Shown here piece after piece: positions 8,723 to 16,248 of a DNA stretch of 62,008 nt (position 1 is its first letter; every line of letters starts with the position of its first letter). The DNA is from Aeromonas bivalvium (GTDB lineage Bacteria; Pseudomonadota; Gammaproteobacteria; Enterobacterales; Aeromonadaceae): assembly GCF_000819765.1 (NCBI RefSeq), contig NZ_CDBT01000020.1, positions 182,423 through 244,430 of the forward strand. The letters run 5' to 3'. The notes under the pieces are model-generated. The model was not told the origin of the DNA. It saw only the letters and a program-made list of their open reading frames with translations, and made no database searches. Position numbers and translations under genes: made by a program.

Positions 8723-9853
8723 ATGTTGACCCTGATCGAGGGTGCGGAAATTCATAGCCCGGCCCCGCTCGGCCAGCAGGATCTGCTGGTGGCCGACGGC
8801 CGCATCGCCTGGTTGGGCAAGGGGCTGACAGTCCCCCCTGACTGGCCGCTGGAGCGCGTCGACGGTCGTGGCCGCTATCTGGTGCCCGGGCTGGTGGATC
8901 CCCTGGCCCACATCACGGGGGGCGGTGGGGAGGGGGGCTTTGCCTTTCGTACCCCTGAACTCGCGGCGGGAGAGGCGCTCAAGGCCGGTGTCACCACGCT
9001 GGTGGCGGCGCTTGGCACCGACAGCCTGACCCGCAGCCCGGCCCAGGTGCTCGGCAAGGTGCGCGAGTTTCGCGCCGCCGGGGTGAGCGCTTACATGTAT
9101 ACCGGCTCCTATCACCTGCCGGTCAAGACCCTCACCGGCAGGGTGGAGTCGGACATCATGCTGATCCCCGAGGTGCTGGGGGTGGGGGAGCTGGCCATCA
9201 GCGATCACAGATCCAGTGCGCCGTCCCACGACGAGCTGGCGCGGCTGGTGAGCGAGGCGCGGGTGGCCGGGCTGCTCGCGGGCAAGAGCGGGGTCAGCTT
9301 CTTCCACGTCGGGGATGGCCGCGGGGCCCTGGCGCCGCTGCGGGCCCTGCGCGATGGCACCGACATCCCCCTGCGCCAGCTCTACCCCACCCACTGCAAC
9401 CGCAACCCCTGGCTCTTTGCCGAGGCCATCGACTGGGGCCGGGCGGGGGGCTGGATCGATCTCACCACCTCGAGCTTCCCCGAGCTGCTGGACGATGGCG
9501 AGCAACTGGCGGCAGAGGCGCTGGTGGCGCTGCTGGCGGCCGGAGTGCCTGCCGATCGCATCAGCTTCAGCTCGGATGCCAACGCCAGCCTGCCGCGCTT
9601 TGACGGCGAGGGGCACCTTGTGGAGATGCGCTGCGGCCAGATTGCCAGCCTGTGGCAGGAGTGCGTCCGCGCCTGCGCCCTTGGGGTGTCGCTCGAGGTC
9701 GCTCTCGGGGTGGTCACGGCCAATCCGGCGCGGGCCCTGGGACTGGTGGGCAAAGGGGGGATCGGGGTGGGGCAGGATGCGGATCTGCTGCTGATAGCGC
9801 CGGAGCACCTCGCCATCGAGAGGGTGATGAGCGGCGGCCGGTGGCGAGTCTAG
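8723..9853 (+). CDS. IadA-like isoaspartyl-dipeptidase homologue with altered metal site
   Basis: 376-aa amidohydrolase clearly of the isoaspartyl dipeptidase (IadA) family: PGLVD, ITGGGGEGG, GTDSLTRSP, ELAISDHRSSAP, FFHVGDG, YPTHCNRN and FSSDANASLP align with E. coli IadA. From memory of that enzyme the metal ligands are His68, His70, carbamylated Lys162, His201, His230 and Asp285. Here the first His is Leu61 (DPLAH instead of DxHxH) and the bridging Lys is Glu156; His63, His195, His224 and Asp285 remain. Activity may be changed or lost. AAGGAGAG precedes the ATG. It sits between amino-acid binding-protein and lysine-exporter genes, which suits peptide or amino-acid turnover. Confidence 0.82.
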   Translation: MLTLIEGAEIHSPAPLGQQDLLVADGRIAWLGKGLTVPPDWPLERVDGRGRYLVPGLVDPLAHITGGGGEGGFAFRTPELAAGEALKAGVTTLVAALGTDSLTRSPAQVLGKVREFRAAGVSAYMYTGSYHLPVKTLTGRVESDIMLIPEVLGVGELAISDHRSSAPSHDELARLVSEARVAGLLAGKSGVSFFHVGDGRGALAPLRALRDGTDIPLRQLYPTHCNRNPWLFAEAIDWGRAGGWIDLTTSSFPELLDDGEQLAAEALVALLAAGVPADRISFSSDANASLPRFDGEGHLVEMRCGQIASLWQECVRACALGVSLEVALGVVTANPARALGLVGKGGIGVGQDADLLLIAPEHLAIERVMSGGRWRV

Positions 9854-9876
9854 AGGTGGCACTCCCCTGAACCAAC

Positions 9877-9907
9877 AAAAAGCCCGGCATTGCTGCCGGG
9901 CTTTTTT
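9877..9907. terminator. Bidirectional terminator
   Basis: Perfect 9-bp stem AGCCCGGCA/TGCCGGGCT, TTGC loop, flanked by five A and six T. It lies between the convergent iadA-like gene and lysO. Confidence 0.92.
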
Positions 9908-9930
9908 CGCCTGGGGGGGGCGCGCCCGGC

Positions 9931-10833
9931 TCAGATGGCCAGGAAGGCCAGGATCAGGATGGGGCCCAGCAGGCTCAGGATAAAGCCGGAGACGATGGCG
10001 ATGGGGACCATGGTGATGCCACCGGAGCGCTGGATCACCGGCAGGGTGAAGTCCAGGGCGGTGGCGCCGCCGTATCCCACCGCCGCCGAGGGGTGGTGGC
10101 GCATCAGCATGGGAATGATGAGGATGGCGATGAGTTCGCGGCCCAGATCGTTGAGGAAGGCCGCCGAGCCCAGCACTGGCCCCAGCTTGTCGGCCACCAG
10201 GATGCCGGAGAGAGAGTACCAGCCGAAACTTGAGCTCATGGCCAGCCCGTGGCTGAAGGGCATGCCGAGCAGCAGGGAGGCCAGCAGACTGCCAAGCCAG
10301 CTGGTGAGGATGACGACGGCGGCTATCTTCATGCCCCAGGGATTGAGCAGGATCTGGCGCAGGTGCATGCCGGAGTTGCGCATCTGCACCCCGATGAGAA
10401 ACAGCAGCAGCATCAGCGCCCATTCGCTGAGCTGGTCGATGGGCAGGAAACGGGGCTCGAACAGCAGGCCGATCAGGGTGCCCGCCAGCACCACGAAACA
10501 GAGCTGCACCGACTCCCACAGCATCTTCCACTTGCTCGGCATCTGGCCATTGAGCCCGGCGTGGGCGGGGGGATTGCGTCTGTCCAGCCACCAGAGTCCC
10601 GCCAGGTTGCACAGGGTGGTGCAGCCCAGCATCAGGGCTGCGACCGTGAAGATGCGGGGCAGGTTGCTCCCCAGATCGTCCACGAAGGCGAGCCCCAATC
10701 CCATCAGAAACAGGATCAGATAGACCAGCTTGCCGAGGGCGCCGTTGACCAGCTTGAGCAGGGGCTTGGAGGAGAGGGGAACCAGGTAGCCGATCCCAAG
10801 GGGCAGGAGGATCAGCAGAACATTCAGCAGCAT
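9931..10833 (-). CDS. lysO: L-lysine exporter LysO (YbjE)
   Basis: 300-aa inner-membrane protein of the LysO/DUF340 family, which exports L-lysine (and thialysine) from the cytoplasm. Eight or more hydrophobic helices are visible. The diagnostic segment SSFGWYSLSGILVADKLGP in the C-terminal half, followed by AAFLNDLGRELIAILIIP, identifies the family; E. coli YbjE is about the same length. Start ATG at 10833. A 26-bp interrupted palindrome (10852-10877) lies just upstream and may control expression. It shares a neighbourhood with basic amino-acid uptake genes, so import and export of lysine may be jointly tuned. Confidence 0.88.
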   Translation of the reverse strand: MLLNVLLILLPLGIGYLVPLSSKPLLKLVNGALGKLVYLILFLMGLGLAFVDDLGSNLPRIFTVAALMLGCTTLCNLAGLWWLDRRNPPAHAGLNGQMPSKWKMLWESVQLCFVVLAGTLIGLLFEPRFLPIDQLSEWALMLLLFLIGVQMRNSGMHLRQILLNPWGMKIAAVVILTSWLGSLLASLLLGMPFSHGLAMSSSFGWYSLSGILVADKLGPVLGSAAFLNDLGRELIAILIIPMLMRHHPSAAVGYGGATALDFTLPVIQRSGGITMVPIAIVSGFILSLLGPILILAFLAI

Positions 10834-10851
10834 CGGGGCCTCAAAGACGAA

Positions 10852-10877
10852 AATGATAAAAACGACACCTTATCATT
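10852..10877. promoter_or_regulatory. Inverted repeat upstream of lysO
   Basis: Perfect 8-bp arms AATGATAA and TTATCATT separated by 10 bp, centred about 30 bp upstream of the lysO start codon. It could be an operator or an RNA hairpin. It does not match the ArgR box that controls E. coli lysO. Confidence 0.5.
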
Positions 10878-11367
10878 AGTTATTAATCGGGTGTCACATA
10901 TCTGTTAGAAAACTTGTCTCATCCGACCCTCTTTTTGAGCAAACCCTGCTCTTGTGTCCGTTTCTGCTGTGGGGCGACCTTGCCGGAATAGCAGCCTCAA
11001 TGGCCAAAAAGTCAGGAAAATCACGTGGATCCCGCATCGTGTCCCGTGAAGAACAGGTATGAATAAACAGGCTTTTGTGCTGTTATGGTCAAGATGCGCA
11101 AATCTGACCGATTGGCTGTGCCATCAAAGGAAAAGTCCGTTCTGGACGCGGAAGGGGTAAATTGTATTTTATGCAGACAAAGTGCTGAAAAATACCGCCA
11201 AGGCCAATAAAAATACAGATAAAACACCAAGTACCTCCGTTCTGTATTGTTTTTTGACCATGTGGATGATATTTTCGCTGAAGGTTGCCATCGGTTAACA
11301 TTTTGTTAATGGAGAGATGGTGGTATTACGCCCCTGCGGCGTCTAGGGACAGACAAGGTTGTAATGG
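10878..11367. other. Intergenic region between lysO and hisP
   Basis: About 490 bp, AT-richer than the flanking genes and divergent in orientation, so it should hold both promoters. The only clear structures are the lysO palindrome and a TTAAC/GTTAA inverted repeat at 11295-11309, about 60 bp before hisP. No convincing ORF. Confidence 0.5.
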
Positions 11368-12138
11368 ATGAGCGACGTTGCCGCACTGGAAGTTCGTGAT
11401 TTGCACAAGTACTTTGGCACCCACGAAGTGCTCAAGGGCATCGATATGACGGCCCACAAGGGAGATGTCATCTCCCTGATCGGCTCCTCGGGCTCGGGGA
11501 AGTCGACCTTCCTGCGCTGTATCAATCTGCTCGAAACCCCCTCCTCCGGCACTGTCTCCCTCCATGGGGAGCTGATCCGGATGAAGACGAGCCGGACCGG
11601 TGAGCGCACCCCGGAAGACATGCGCCAGGTGGAACGCATTCGCAGCCGCCTGGCCATGGTGTTTCAAAGCTTCAATCTCTGGTCACACATGACCATCATG
11701 CAGAACATCATCGAAGTGCCCATTCAGGTGCTCAAGGTTCCCCGTGCCGAGGCCATCGCCAAGGCAGAGCAGCTGCTCAACCGGGTGGGCCTGTGGGAGC
11801 GTCGTGACTATTATCCCGGCCACCTCTCCGGCGGTCAGCAACAGCGGGCCGCCATTGCCCGTGCCCTGGCGGTCGATCCCGAGGTGATGCTGTTTGACGA
11901 ACCGACCTCGGCGCTGGACCCCGAACTGGTGGGGGAGGTGCTCAGCCTGATGCGGGAGCTGGCGGAAGAGGGGCGCACCATGATGGTGGTGACCCACGAG
12001 ATGTCGTTCGCGCGGGATGTCTCCAACAAGGTGATGTTCCTGCATCAGGGGGTGGTGGAGGAGCAGGGCAATCCCAAGGAGATCTTTGCCCATCCCAAGT
12101 CGGAACGCTTCAAGCAGTTTATCTCCTCCATCTATTGA
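11368..12138 (+). CDS. hisP: HisP-like ATPase of a basic amino-acid ABC transporter
   Basis: 256-aa ATP-binding subunit of a polar amino-acid importer (HisP/ArtP class), acting on the cytoplasmic face of the HisQM-type permease. Walker A GSSGSGKST at ~39-47, Q-loop FQSFNLW, signature LSGGQQQR, Walker B VMLFDEPTSALD and the switch His (VVTHEM) are all present. The HisP-type insertion between Walker A and the Q-loop (KTSRTGERTPEDMRQVERIR) is also seen and points to the histidine/lysine/arginine/ornithine subgroup. First gene of an ATPase-binding protein-permease-permease operon, an order different from enteric hisJQMP. Confidence 0.88.
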   Translation: MSDVAALEVRDLHKYFGTHEVLKGIDMTAHKGDVISLIGSSGSGKSTFLRCINLLETPSSGTVSLHGELIRMKTSRTGERTPEDMRQVERIRSRLAMVFQSFNLWSHMTIMQNIIEVPIQVLKVPRAEAIAKAEQLLNRVGLWERRDYYPGHLSGGQQQRAAIARALAVDPEVMLFDEPTSALDPELVGEVLSLMRELAEEGRTMMVVTHEMSFARDVSNKVMFLHQGVVEEQGNPKEIFAHPKSERFKQFISSIY

Positions 12139-12187
12139 TGGTGGAGTCTTCGCAGTATCCCAGTTGCTTTATCAAGGAGAGATGACA

Positions 12188-12961
12188 ATGAAAAAACTGA
12201 TGCTGGCCACGGCCATTCTGAGCACCCTGGCGTCCGGCAGCCTGATGGCCAAGGAGTGGAAAGAAGTCCGAGTCGGGGTGGAAGGGGCCTACCCTCCCTT
12301 CTCCTGGACCGAGCCCAGTGGCGAGGTGAAGGGCTTTGACATCGACATCACCAATGCCTTGTGCGAAGAGATGAAGGTGAAATGCACTCTGGTCAAGCAG
12401 GACTGGGATGGCATCATTCCGGCGCTGCTGTCGCGTAAATACGACGCCATCATCGCCACCATGGACATCACCGAAGAGCGCAAGAAGAAAGTGGACTTCA
12501 CCCAGAAGTACCAGCACATTCCGGCTCGCTTCGCCGCCAAGAAAGGCACGGATCTGCAGCTCGACAAGGCCTTCATGGAAGGCAAGACAGTGGCCGTGCA
12601 GCGCGCCACCTCCATGGACACCTACATCACAGACAACTTCCCCAATGCCACCATCAAGCGCTACGGCACCGCGGACGAGGCCTACCTCGATCTGAAATCG
12701 GGCCGTGTCGATTACGTGCTGGCCGATTCTGCCGCCATCAGCGACGGTCTGCTGAAGAAGGATGGCGGTGACGCCTTCGAATTCGTCGGCCCGAAACTGA
12801 CCGATCCCAAGTGGTTCGGCGAGGGTGCCGGCATCGCGGTGCGCAAGGCTGACAAGGATCTGAAAGAGAAATTCAACGCCGCCATCCTGGCCCTGCGTGC
12901 CAATGGCAAATACAAAGAGATCAACGACAAGTACTTTGATTTCGACGTATACGGCGAATAA
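12188..12961 (+). CDS. Basic amino-acid ABC transporter binding protein (HisJ/ArgT-like)
   Basis: 257-aa periplasmic binding protein. Signal peptide MKKLMLATAILSTLASGSLMA, then the mature start KEWKEVRVGVEGAYPPFSW. Pocket signatures FDIDITNALC, ITEERKKKVDFT and YGTADEAYLDL mark family 3, and basic amino acids are the probable ligands. The ATG at 12188 is preferred over the one at 12182 because AAGGAGA (12174-12180) is then 7 nt away. It closely resembles the protein encoded at 7882, including the N-terminal mature sequence, so the two arose by duplication. A GC-rich hairpin follows before hisQ. Confidence 0.88.
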   Translation: MKKLMLATAILSTLASGSLMAKEWKEVRVGVEGAYPPFSWTEPSGEVKGFDIDITNALCEEMKVKCTLVKQDWDGIIPALLSRKYDAIIATMDITEERKKKVDFTQKYQHIPARFAAKKGTDLQLDKAFMEGKTVAVQRATSMDTYITDNFPNATIKRYGTADEAYLDLKSGRVDYVLADSAAISDGLLKKDGGDAFEFVGPKLTDPKWFGEGAGIAVRKADKDLKEKFNAAILALRANGKYKEINDKYFDFDVYGE

Positions 12962-12994
12962 CAGGGCGACAGCCTGATCTCCAACCGTCGTCAT

Positions 12995-13031
12995 CGGGCC
13001 CGCGGCTTTTCCCACGAAAACGGCGGGCCCG
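12995..13031 (+). other. Intercistronic hairpin between binding protein and hisQ
   Basis: Perfect 9-bp GC stem CGGGCCCGC/GCGGGCCCG (12995-13003, 13023-13031), with a TTTTC/GAAAA inner pairing and no T-tail. It probably stabilises the upstream mRNA so the binding protein is made in excess over the permease, as REP elements do in Salmonella hisJ-hisQ. Confidence 0.6.
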
Positions 13032-13046
13032 CTTAGTTGTGATTTG

Positions 13047-13145
13047 ATGTGTTTGATTTAAAAGGATATACCCCTTCTACCCTGGAAGGGCGAGCCCACT
13101 CAATTGGGTGTAATGGAGCTGCATGTGTTTGATTTGAAAGGATAT
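13047..13145 (+). repeat. Direct repeat of the hisQ 5' end
   Basis: A 23-bp sequence beginning ATGTGTTTGATTT occurs at 13047-13069 and again at 13123-13145 with one mismatch (76-bp offset). The second copy encodes the first residues of HisQ. The first copy opens a frame at GTG 13049 that closes at TGA 13130-13132, overlapping the hisQ start, but it has no Shine-Dalgarno. Confidence 0.8.
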
Positions 13146-13865
13146 GAAGCCTCCCTGATGGAAGGCGCCTGGGTCACGTTGCAGGTGGCGCTGGCCTCCT
13201 TGCTGCTGGCGCTCCTGCTCGGGCTGCTCGGCGCCCTGGCCAAACTCTCCCCCTACAAGTGGGCCCGTGGCCTGGCGACCGGCTACACCACCCTCATTCG
13301 CGGCATCCCAGACCTGGTGTTGATGATGCTGCTGTTCTTCGGCGGTCAGGTGCTCATCAACAGCATCTGCACCTGGATCAACGAGCAATACAACGCCTGG
13401 CTGCTGAGCAGCGACCCCAATCAGGAGTGGGTCTCCCTGGTGCCCGATTACATCGACATCAGCCCGTTTGCGGCCGGGGTGGCCACCATCGGCTTCATCT
13501 TCGGCGCCTACATGACCGAGACCTTCCGCGGCGCCATCCTGGCGGTGGACAAGGGGGAGCTGGAAGCAGCGCGCGCCTTCGGCATGCGGGCCAGTCAGGT
13601 GTTCGTGCGCATCCTGTTTCCCCAGATGATGCGCCACGCCCTGCCGGGCTTTGGCAACAACTGGCTGGTGCTGCTGAAAACCACGGCCCTGGTCTCCATC
13701 ATCGGCCTCGATGACATGGTGCGCAAAGCGTCGCTCGCGGCGGGCTCGACCCAGTTGCCCTTCACCTTCTACATGGCGGTGGCCCTCATCTTCCTGGTGT
13801 TTACGGCCGTCTCCACCTCGGCGCTCAAGTGGGCCGAGCGTCACTACGCCATCAAGACGAGGTAA
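13125..13865 (+). CDS. hisQ: HisQ-like permease of a basic amino-acid ABC transporter
   Basis: Inner-membrane permease subunit, 246 aa from GTG 13125, which has GGAG 6 nt upstream and aligns best with the HisQ N-terminus; ATG 13113 in the same frame is the alternative. Helices lie near residues 15-40, 55-75, 105-130 and 185-220. The EAA loop is ELEAARAFGMRASQVFVRILFPQMM, which docks on HisP. TLIRGIPDLVLMMLLFFG is typical of HisQ. It pairs with the HisM-like protein to form the heterodimeric channel. Both ends of the gene carry duplicated junction sequence. Confidence 0.87.
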   Translation: MFDLKGYEASLMEGAWVTLQVALASLLLALLLGLLGALAKLSPYKWARGLATGYTTLIRGIPDLVLMMLLFFGGQVLINSICTWINEQYNAWLLSSDPNQEWVSLVPDYIDISPFAAGVATIGFIFGAYMTETFRGAILAVDKGELEAARAFGMRASQVFVRILFPQMMRHALPGFGNNWLVLLKTTALVSIIGLDDMVRKASLAAGSTQLPFTFYMAVALIFLVFTAVSTSALKWAERHYAIKTR

Positions 13866-13961
13866 GTCATGCCGTATTCAATGCAGTCATTCGTTTACTG
13901 TGATCGTCGCGAAGTCTGTGCCGAGCGTATCTACATCACGAGCAAGACGAGGTAAGCCATG
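13853..13961 (+). repeat. Direct repeat of the hisQ stop / hisM start junction
   Basis: A 19-bp module CAAGACGAGGTAAGYCATG, holding Shine-Dalgarno, stop codon and start codon, occurs at 13853-13871 and 13943-13961, 90 bp apart with one mismatch. Similarity continues upstream (GCCGAGCGT in both), so the unit includes the last dozen codons of hisQ. Confidence 0.82.
13869..13955 (+). CDS. 28-aa mini-ORF between hisQ and hisM
   Basis: ORF created by the junction duplication. It starts at ATG 13869, 4 bp after the hisQ stop, behind the same GAGG element that serves hisM, and ends at TAA 13953-13955, 3 bp before the hisM ATG. Its C-terminus (AERIYITSKTR) mimics the HisQ C-terminus (AERHYAIKTR). 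It could couple translation of hisQ to hisM; a stable product is not expected. Confidence 0.4.
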   Translation: MPYSMQSFVYCDRREVCAERIYITSKTR

Positions 13962-14651
13962 GACTTCTCAATCATTCTCAAGGAGTGGCCCACCTACTGG
14001 CAGGGCCTCTATACCACAGTGCTGCTGGTGGCGGCCTCCCTGCTGCTCGGCCTCATGCTGGCGGTGCCGGTGGGCATATTGCGCAACCACAGGAACTGGC
14101 TGATCAAGGGGCCTATCTGGGCCTATATCTACTTCTTTCGCGGCACCCCGCTGCTGGTACAGCTCTTCATCATCTACTACGGCGCCGCCCAGTGGGAGTG
14201 GCTGAAGAACAGCGCGGCCTGGAGCCTGTTTGCCGAGGCCTGGTTCTGCGCCCTGCTGGCGTTTACCCTCAATACCGGGGCTTACACCGCCGAAATCGTG
14301 CGGGGCGCCGTGATGAACATGCCCAAGGGGCAGATAGAGGCGGCCCAGGCCTTTGGCATGAGCCCCTGGCAGACTCTCACCCGCATCATCTTGCCCAACT
14401 CGTTTCGCCGGGCCCTGCCAGCCTACAGTAACGAGGTGATCTTCATGCTGCAAGGATCGGCGGTGGCGGGCATCATCACCATCGTCGACCTGACCGGTGC
14501 CGCGCGGATCATCAACTCCCGCTATTACAGCCCGTTCGAGGCCTTCATCACCGCAGGCCTGCTCTACATGATGCTCACCTTCATCATCGTCTGGCTGTTC
14601 AAGAAGCTGGAGTCGCGCTGGCATGCCCACCTGCGCCCCCGTACCGTCTGA
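13959..14651 (+). CDS. hisM: HisM-like permease of a basic amino-acid ABC transporter
   Basis: 230-aa inner-membrane permease, partner of HisQ. Hydrophobic helices at ~18-40, ~55-75, ~90-112, ~155-175 and ~190-213. The EAA motif QIEAAQAFGMSPWQTLTRIILPNSFRRALP lies in the second half, and YFFRGTPLLVQLFIIYYG is the standard signature of polar amino-acid permeases. ATG 13959 is preceded by GAGG within the duplicated junction module. Last gene of the operon, followed by a strong terminator. Confidence 0.88.
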   Translation: MDFSIILKEWPTYWQGLYTTVLLVAASLLLGLMLAVPVGILRNHRNWLIKGPIWAYIYFFRGTPLLVQLFIIYYGAAQWEWLKNSAAWSLFAEAWFCALLAFTLNTGAYTAEIVRGAVMNMPKGQIEAAQAFGMSPWQTLTRIILPNSFRRALPAYSNEVIFMLQGSAVAGIITIVDLTGAARIINSRYYSPFEAFITAGLLYMMLTFIIVWLFKKLESRWHAHLRPRTV

Positions 14652-14668
14652 TACCTGGCCAACAACCC

Positions 14669-14696
14669 AAAAAGCCCGCAATTGCGGGCTTTTTTG
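14669..14696. terminator. Bidirectional terminator after hisM
   Basis: Palindrome AAAAAGCCCGCA / TGCGGGCTTTTT with a minimal loop and flanking A and T tracts. It separates hisM from the convergent ECF permease gene. Confidence 0.92.
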
Positions 14697-14705
14697 GTGC
14701 TCCCC

Positions 14706-15347
14706 TCAGCGGCCGAGGTAGGTGCGGTCGAAGAAGGTGTAGACCCAGTGGGGGCGATAGACGGCGAGAAGCGTCATGGTCATGCCGTTGAGCAGGGCCT
14801 CGGGGAAGAGCAGCAGGGGCCAGATGGTGAGGTAGTCATCCAGTATGGTCTGCCAGGGGTAGTCACCGCTCAGGCCAAGCAGCAGGGCGGTGGCCAGCAT
14901 CTTGGCCGAGATGGCCAGGGCGCCGCCGAGGAAGGCGGCGACAAACAGGTAGACGAACAGGTGGCGGGGCAGCCAGGCCCAGCTCCCCAGGAACAGCAGC
15001 CAGCTGGTGGCCACCGGCAGGGCGATGCCTATCAGGGCATGCCAGCCGATGTCGGCCCAGGGCTCTGTGCCCGCGCAACTGAGCAGCAGCAGGGTGAGGG
15101 TGGGCGCCCAGAGTGCCAGGCGCCAGCCCAGCAGCAGAGTCAGGCTGGTGATGCCGAGAAAGTGGATGGTCAGACCCTCATGGAGTCCGGCCCGCAGCAG
15201 CCACAGCGGCAGCAAGGCGATGGCACTGCCCAGCAGCAGGTGTTGATAGAGGGGGGTCGAGCGCAGGCTCTGCCAGAGGCTCCCCTTGAGGGTCGTCGTC
15301 AGCAGCAGTAACCAGAGAAGCAGGGCCGCGAGTTGGCCTTCACTCAT
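14706..15347 (-). CDS. ECF transporter S-component-like permease (CbiM family)
   Basis: 213-aa polytopic membrane protein of the CbiM-type energy-coupling-factor permease family (PF01891-like), recognised from the IHFLGITSLTLLLGWRLALWAP segment and the closing FPEALLNGMTMTLLAVYRPHWVYTFFDRTYL. Relatives take up cobalt or nickel, or have unassigned substrates. No ATPase or CbiQ genes lie alongside. The metal-binding Met-His N-terminus of true CbiM (MHIxD) is absent, so the cargo is uncertain. A hairpin separates it from pflA upstream. Confidence 0.72.
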   Translation of the reverse strand: MSEGQLAALLLWLLLLTTTLKGSLWQSLRSTPLYQHLLLGSAIALLPLWLLRAGLHEGLTIHFLGITSLTLLLGWRLALWAPTLTLLLLSCAGTEPWADIGWHALIGIALPVATSWLLFLGSWAWLPRHLFVYLFVAAFLGGALAISAKMLATALLLGLSGDYPWQTILDDYLTIWPLLLFPEALLNGMTMTLLAVYRPHWVYTFFDRTYLGR

Positions 15348-15365
15348 GGGGCATCCTTGCCTTGG

Positions 15366-15386
15366 GGCCGCGAGCGGGTCGCGGCC
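15366..15386. other. Hairpin between pflA and the ECF permease gene
   Basis: Perfect 8-bp stem GGCCGCGA/TCGCGGCC with 5-nt loop and no T-tail on either strand. It may stabilise the 3' end of pflA mRNA or reduce read-through. Confidence 0.5.
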
Positions 15387-15397
15387 GAATCAGGGGA

Positions 15398-16189
15398 TCA
15401 GTACTTCACATTGCCATGGTACTGGCCGAGGATGGCCTGGATCTTGTCCATGGTTTCCCGCTTGGGGGGGTGAATACCGGTCAGTTCGTAGGTTTCCCCC
15501 AGCACGTCCCACTTGTGTTTGCCGAGTTCGTGATAGGGCAACAGCTCCACCTTCTCCACTGCGCCGCCCAGCTCCCTGATGAAGCGGCCCAGTCCCTCGG
15601 CGCTCTCCTCGTCGTCGGTCCAGCCCGGCACCACCACGTAGCGGATCCACATGGTCTTTCCCTTGGCGGCGAGATGGCGGGCGAACTCCAGGGTGTACTT
15701 GTTGCTGACATGGGTCAGGGGGATGTGCTTCTCGTCATTGATCTGCTTGATGTCGAGCAGCACCAGGTCCGTGTTGTCGAGCACCTTGTCGAGCATGTCG
15801 TCGTAATGACGCACGAAGCCGTTGGTGTCGAGGCAGGTGTGGATCCCCTGGGCCTTGCAGGCGGCAAACAGCTCGGCGATGAAGGCTTGCTGCAACATGG
15901 CTTCCCCGCCGGAGGCGGTCACGCCGCCGCCTGAGGCATTCATGAAGTGGCGATAGCTGGTGAGATCCTTCATCAGCTCGGGCACCGTCACCTCCCGGCC
16001 GCCCTGGGTGTCCCAGGTGTCCCGGTTGTGGCAATACTTGCAGCGCATCAGGCAGCCTTGCATGAAGACGATGAAGCGAATACCGGGGCCATCGACGGTG
16101 CCGCAGGTTTCAACGGAGTGGATCCGGCCAATGACACCGGGTGCACTGGTTTGAACGGCAGGGATCTGATTACTGACAGACATAGACAA
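15398..16189 (-). CDS. pflA: Pyruvate formate-lyase activating enzyme
   Basis: Radical-SAM glycyl-radical activase (263 aa) that installs the glycyl radical on PflB in anaerobic pyruvate metabolism, in the cytoplasm. The cluster motif CxxxCxxC appears as CLMRCKYC, preceded by [16 protein letters not shown], and the SAM-binding GGxS-type segment is [20 protein letters not shown] and LLDIKQIN are typical of PflA. It is about 17 residues longer than E. coli PflA at the N-terminus. pflB is not adjacent, which is unusual since the two are commonly linked. GGAG precedes the ATG. Confidence 0.93.
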   Translation of the reverse strand: MSMSVSNQIPAVQTSAPGVIGRIHSVETCGTVDGPGIRFIVFMQGCLMRCKYCHNRDTWDTQGGREVTVPELMKDLTSYRHFMNASGGGVTASGGEAMLQQAFIAELFAACKAQGIHTCLDTNGFVRHYDDMLDKVLDNTDLVLLDIKQINDEKHIPLTHVSNKYTLEFARHLAAKGKTMWIRYVVVPGWTDDEESAEGLGRFIRELGGAVEKVELLPYHELGKHKWDVLGETYELTGIHPPKRETMDKIQAILGQYHGNVKY

Positions 16190-16248
16190 CTCCAGCGTTT
16201 CGAGCAGGCCGTTATTTTATTACTAAAGTCCCTATAAATCCTACATGT

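Noticed and set aside
11160..11180. ArgR-like box (TGTAT...ATGCA) upstream of hisP
   Set aside because: Half-site spacing is 3 instead of 4 and the arms match the consensus poorly.
11021..11301. Two overlapping ~70-codon minus-strand ORFs upstream of hisP
   Set aside because: Lie in a promoter region, overlap each other in different frames, no motifs or ribosome-binding sites.
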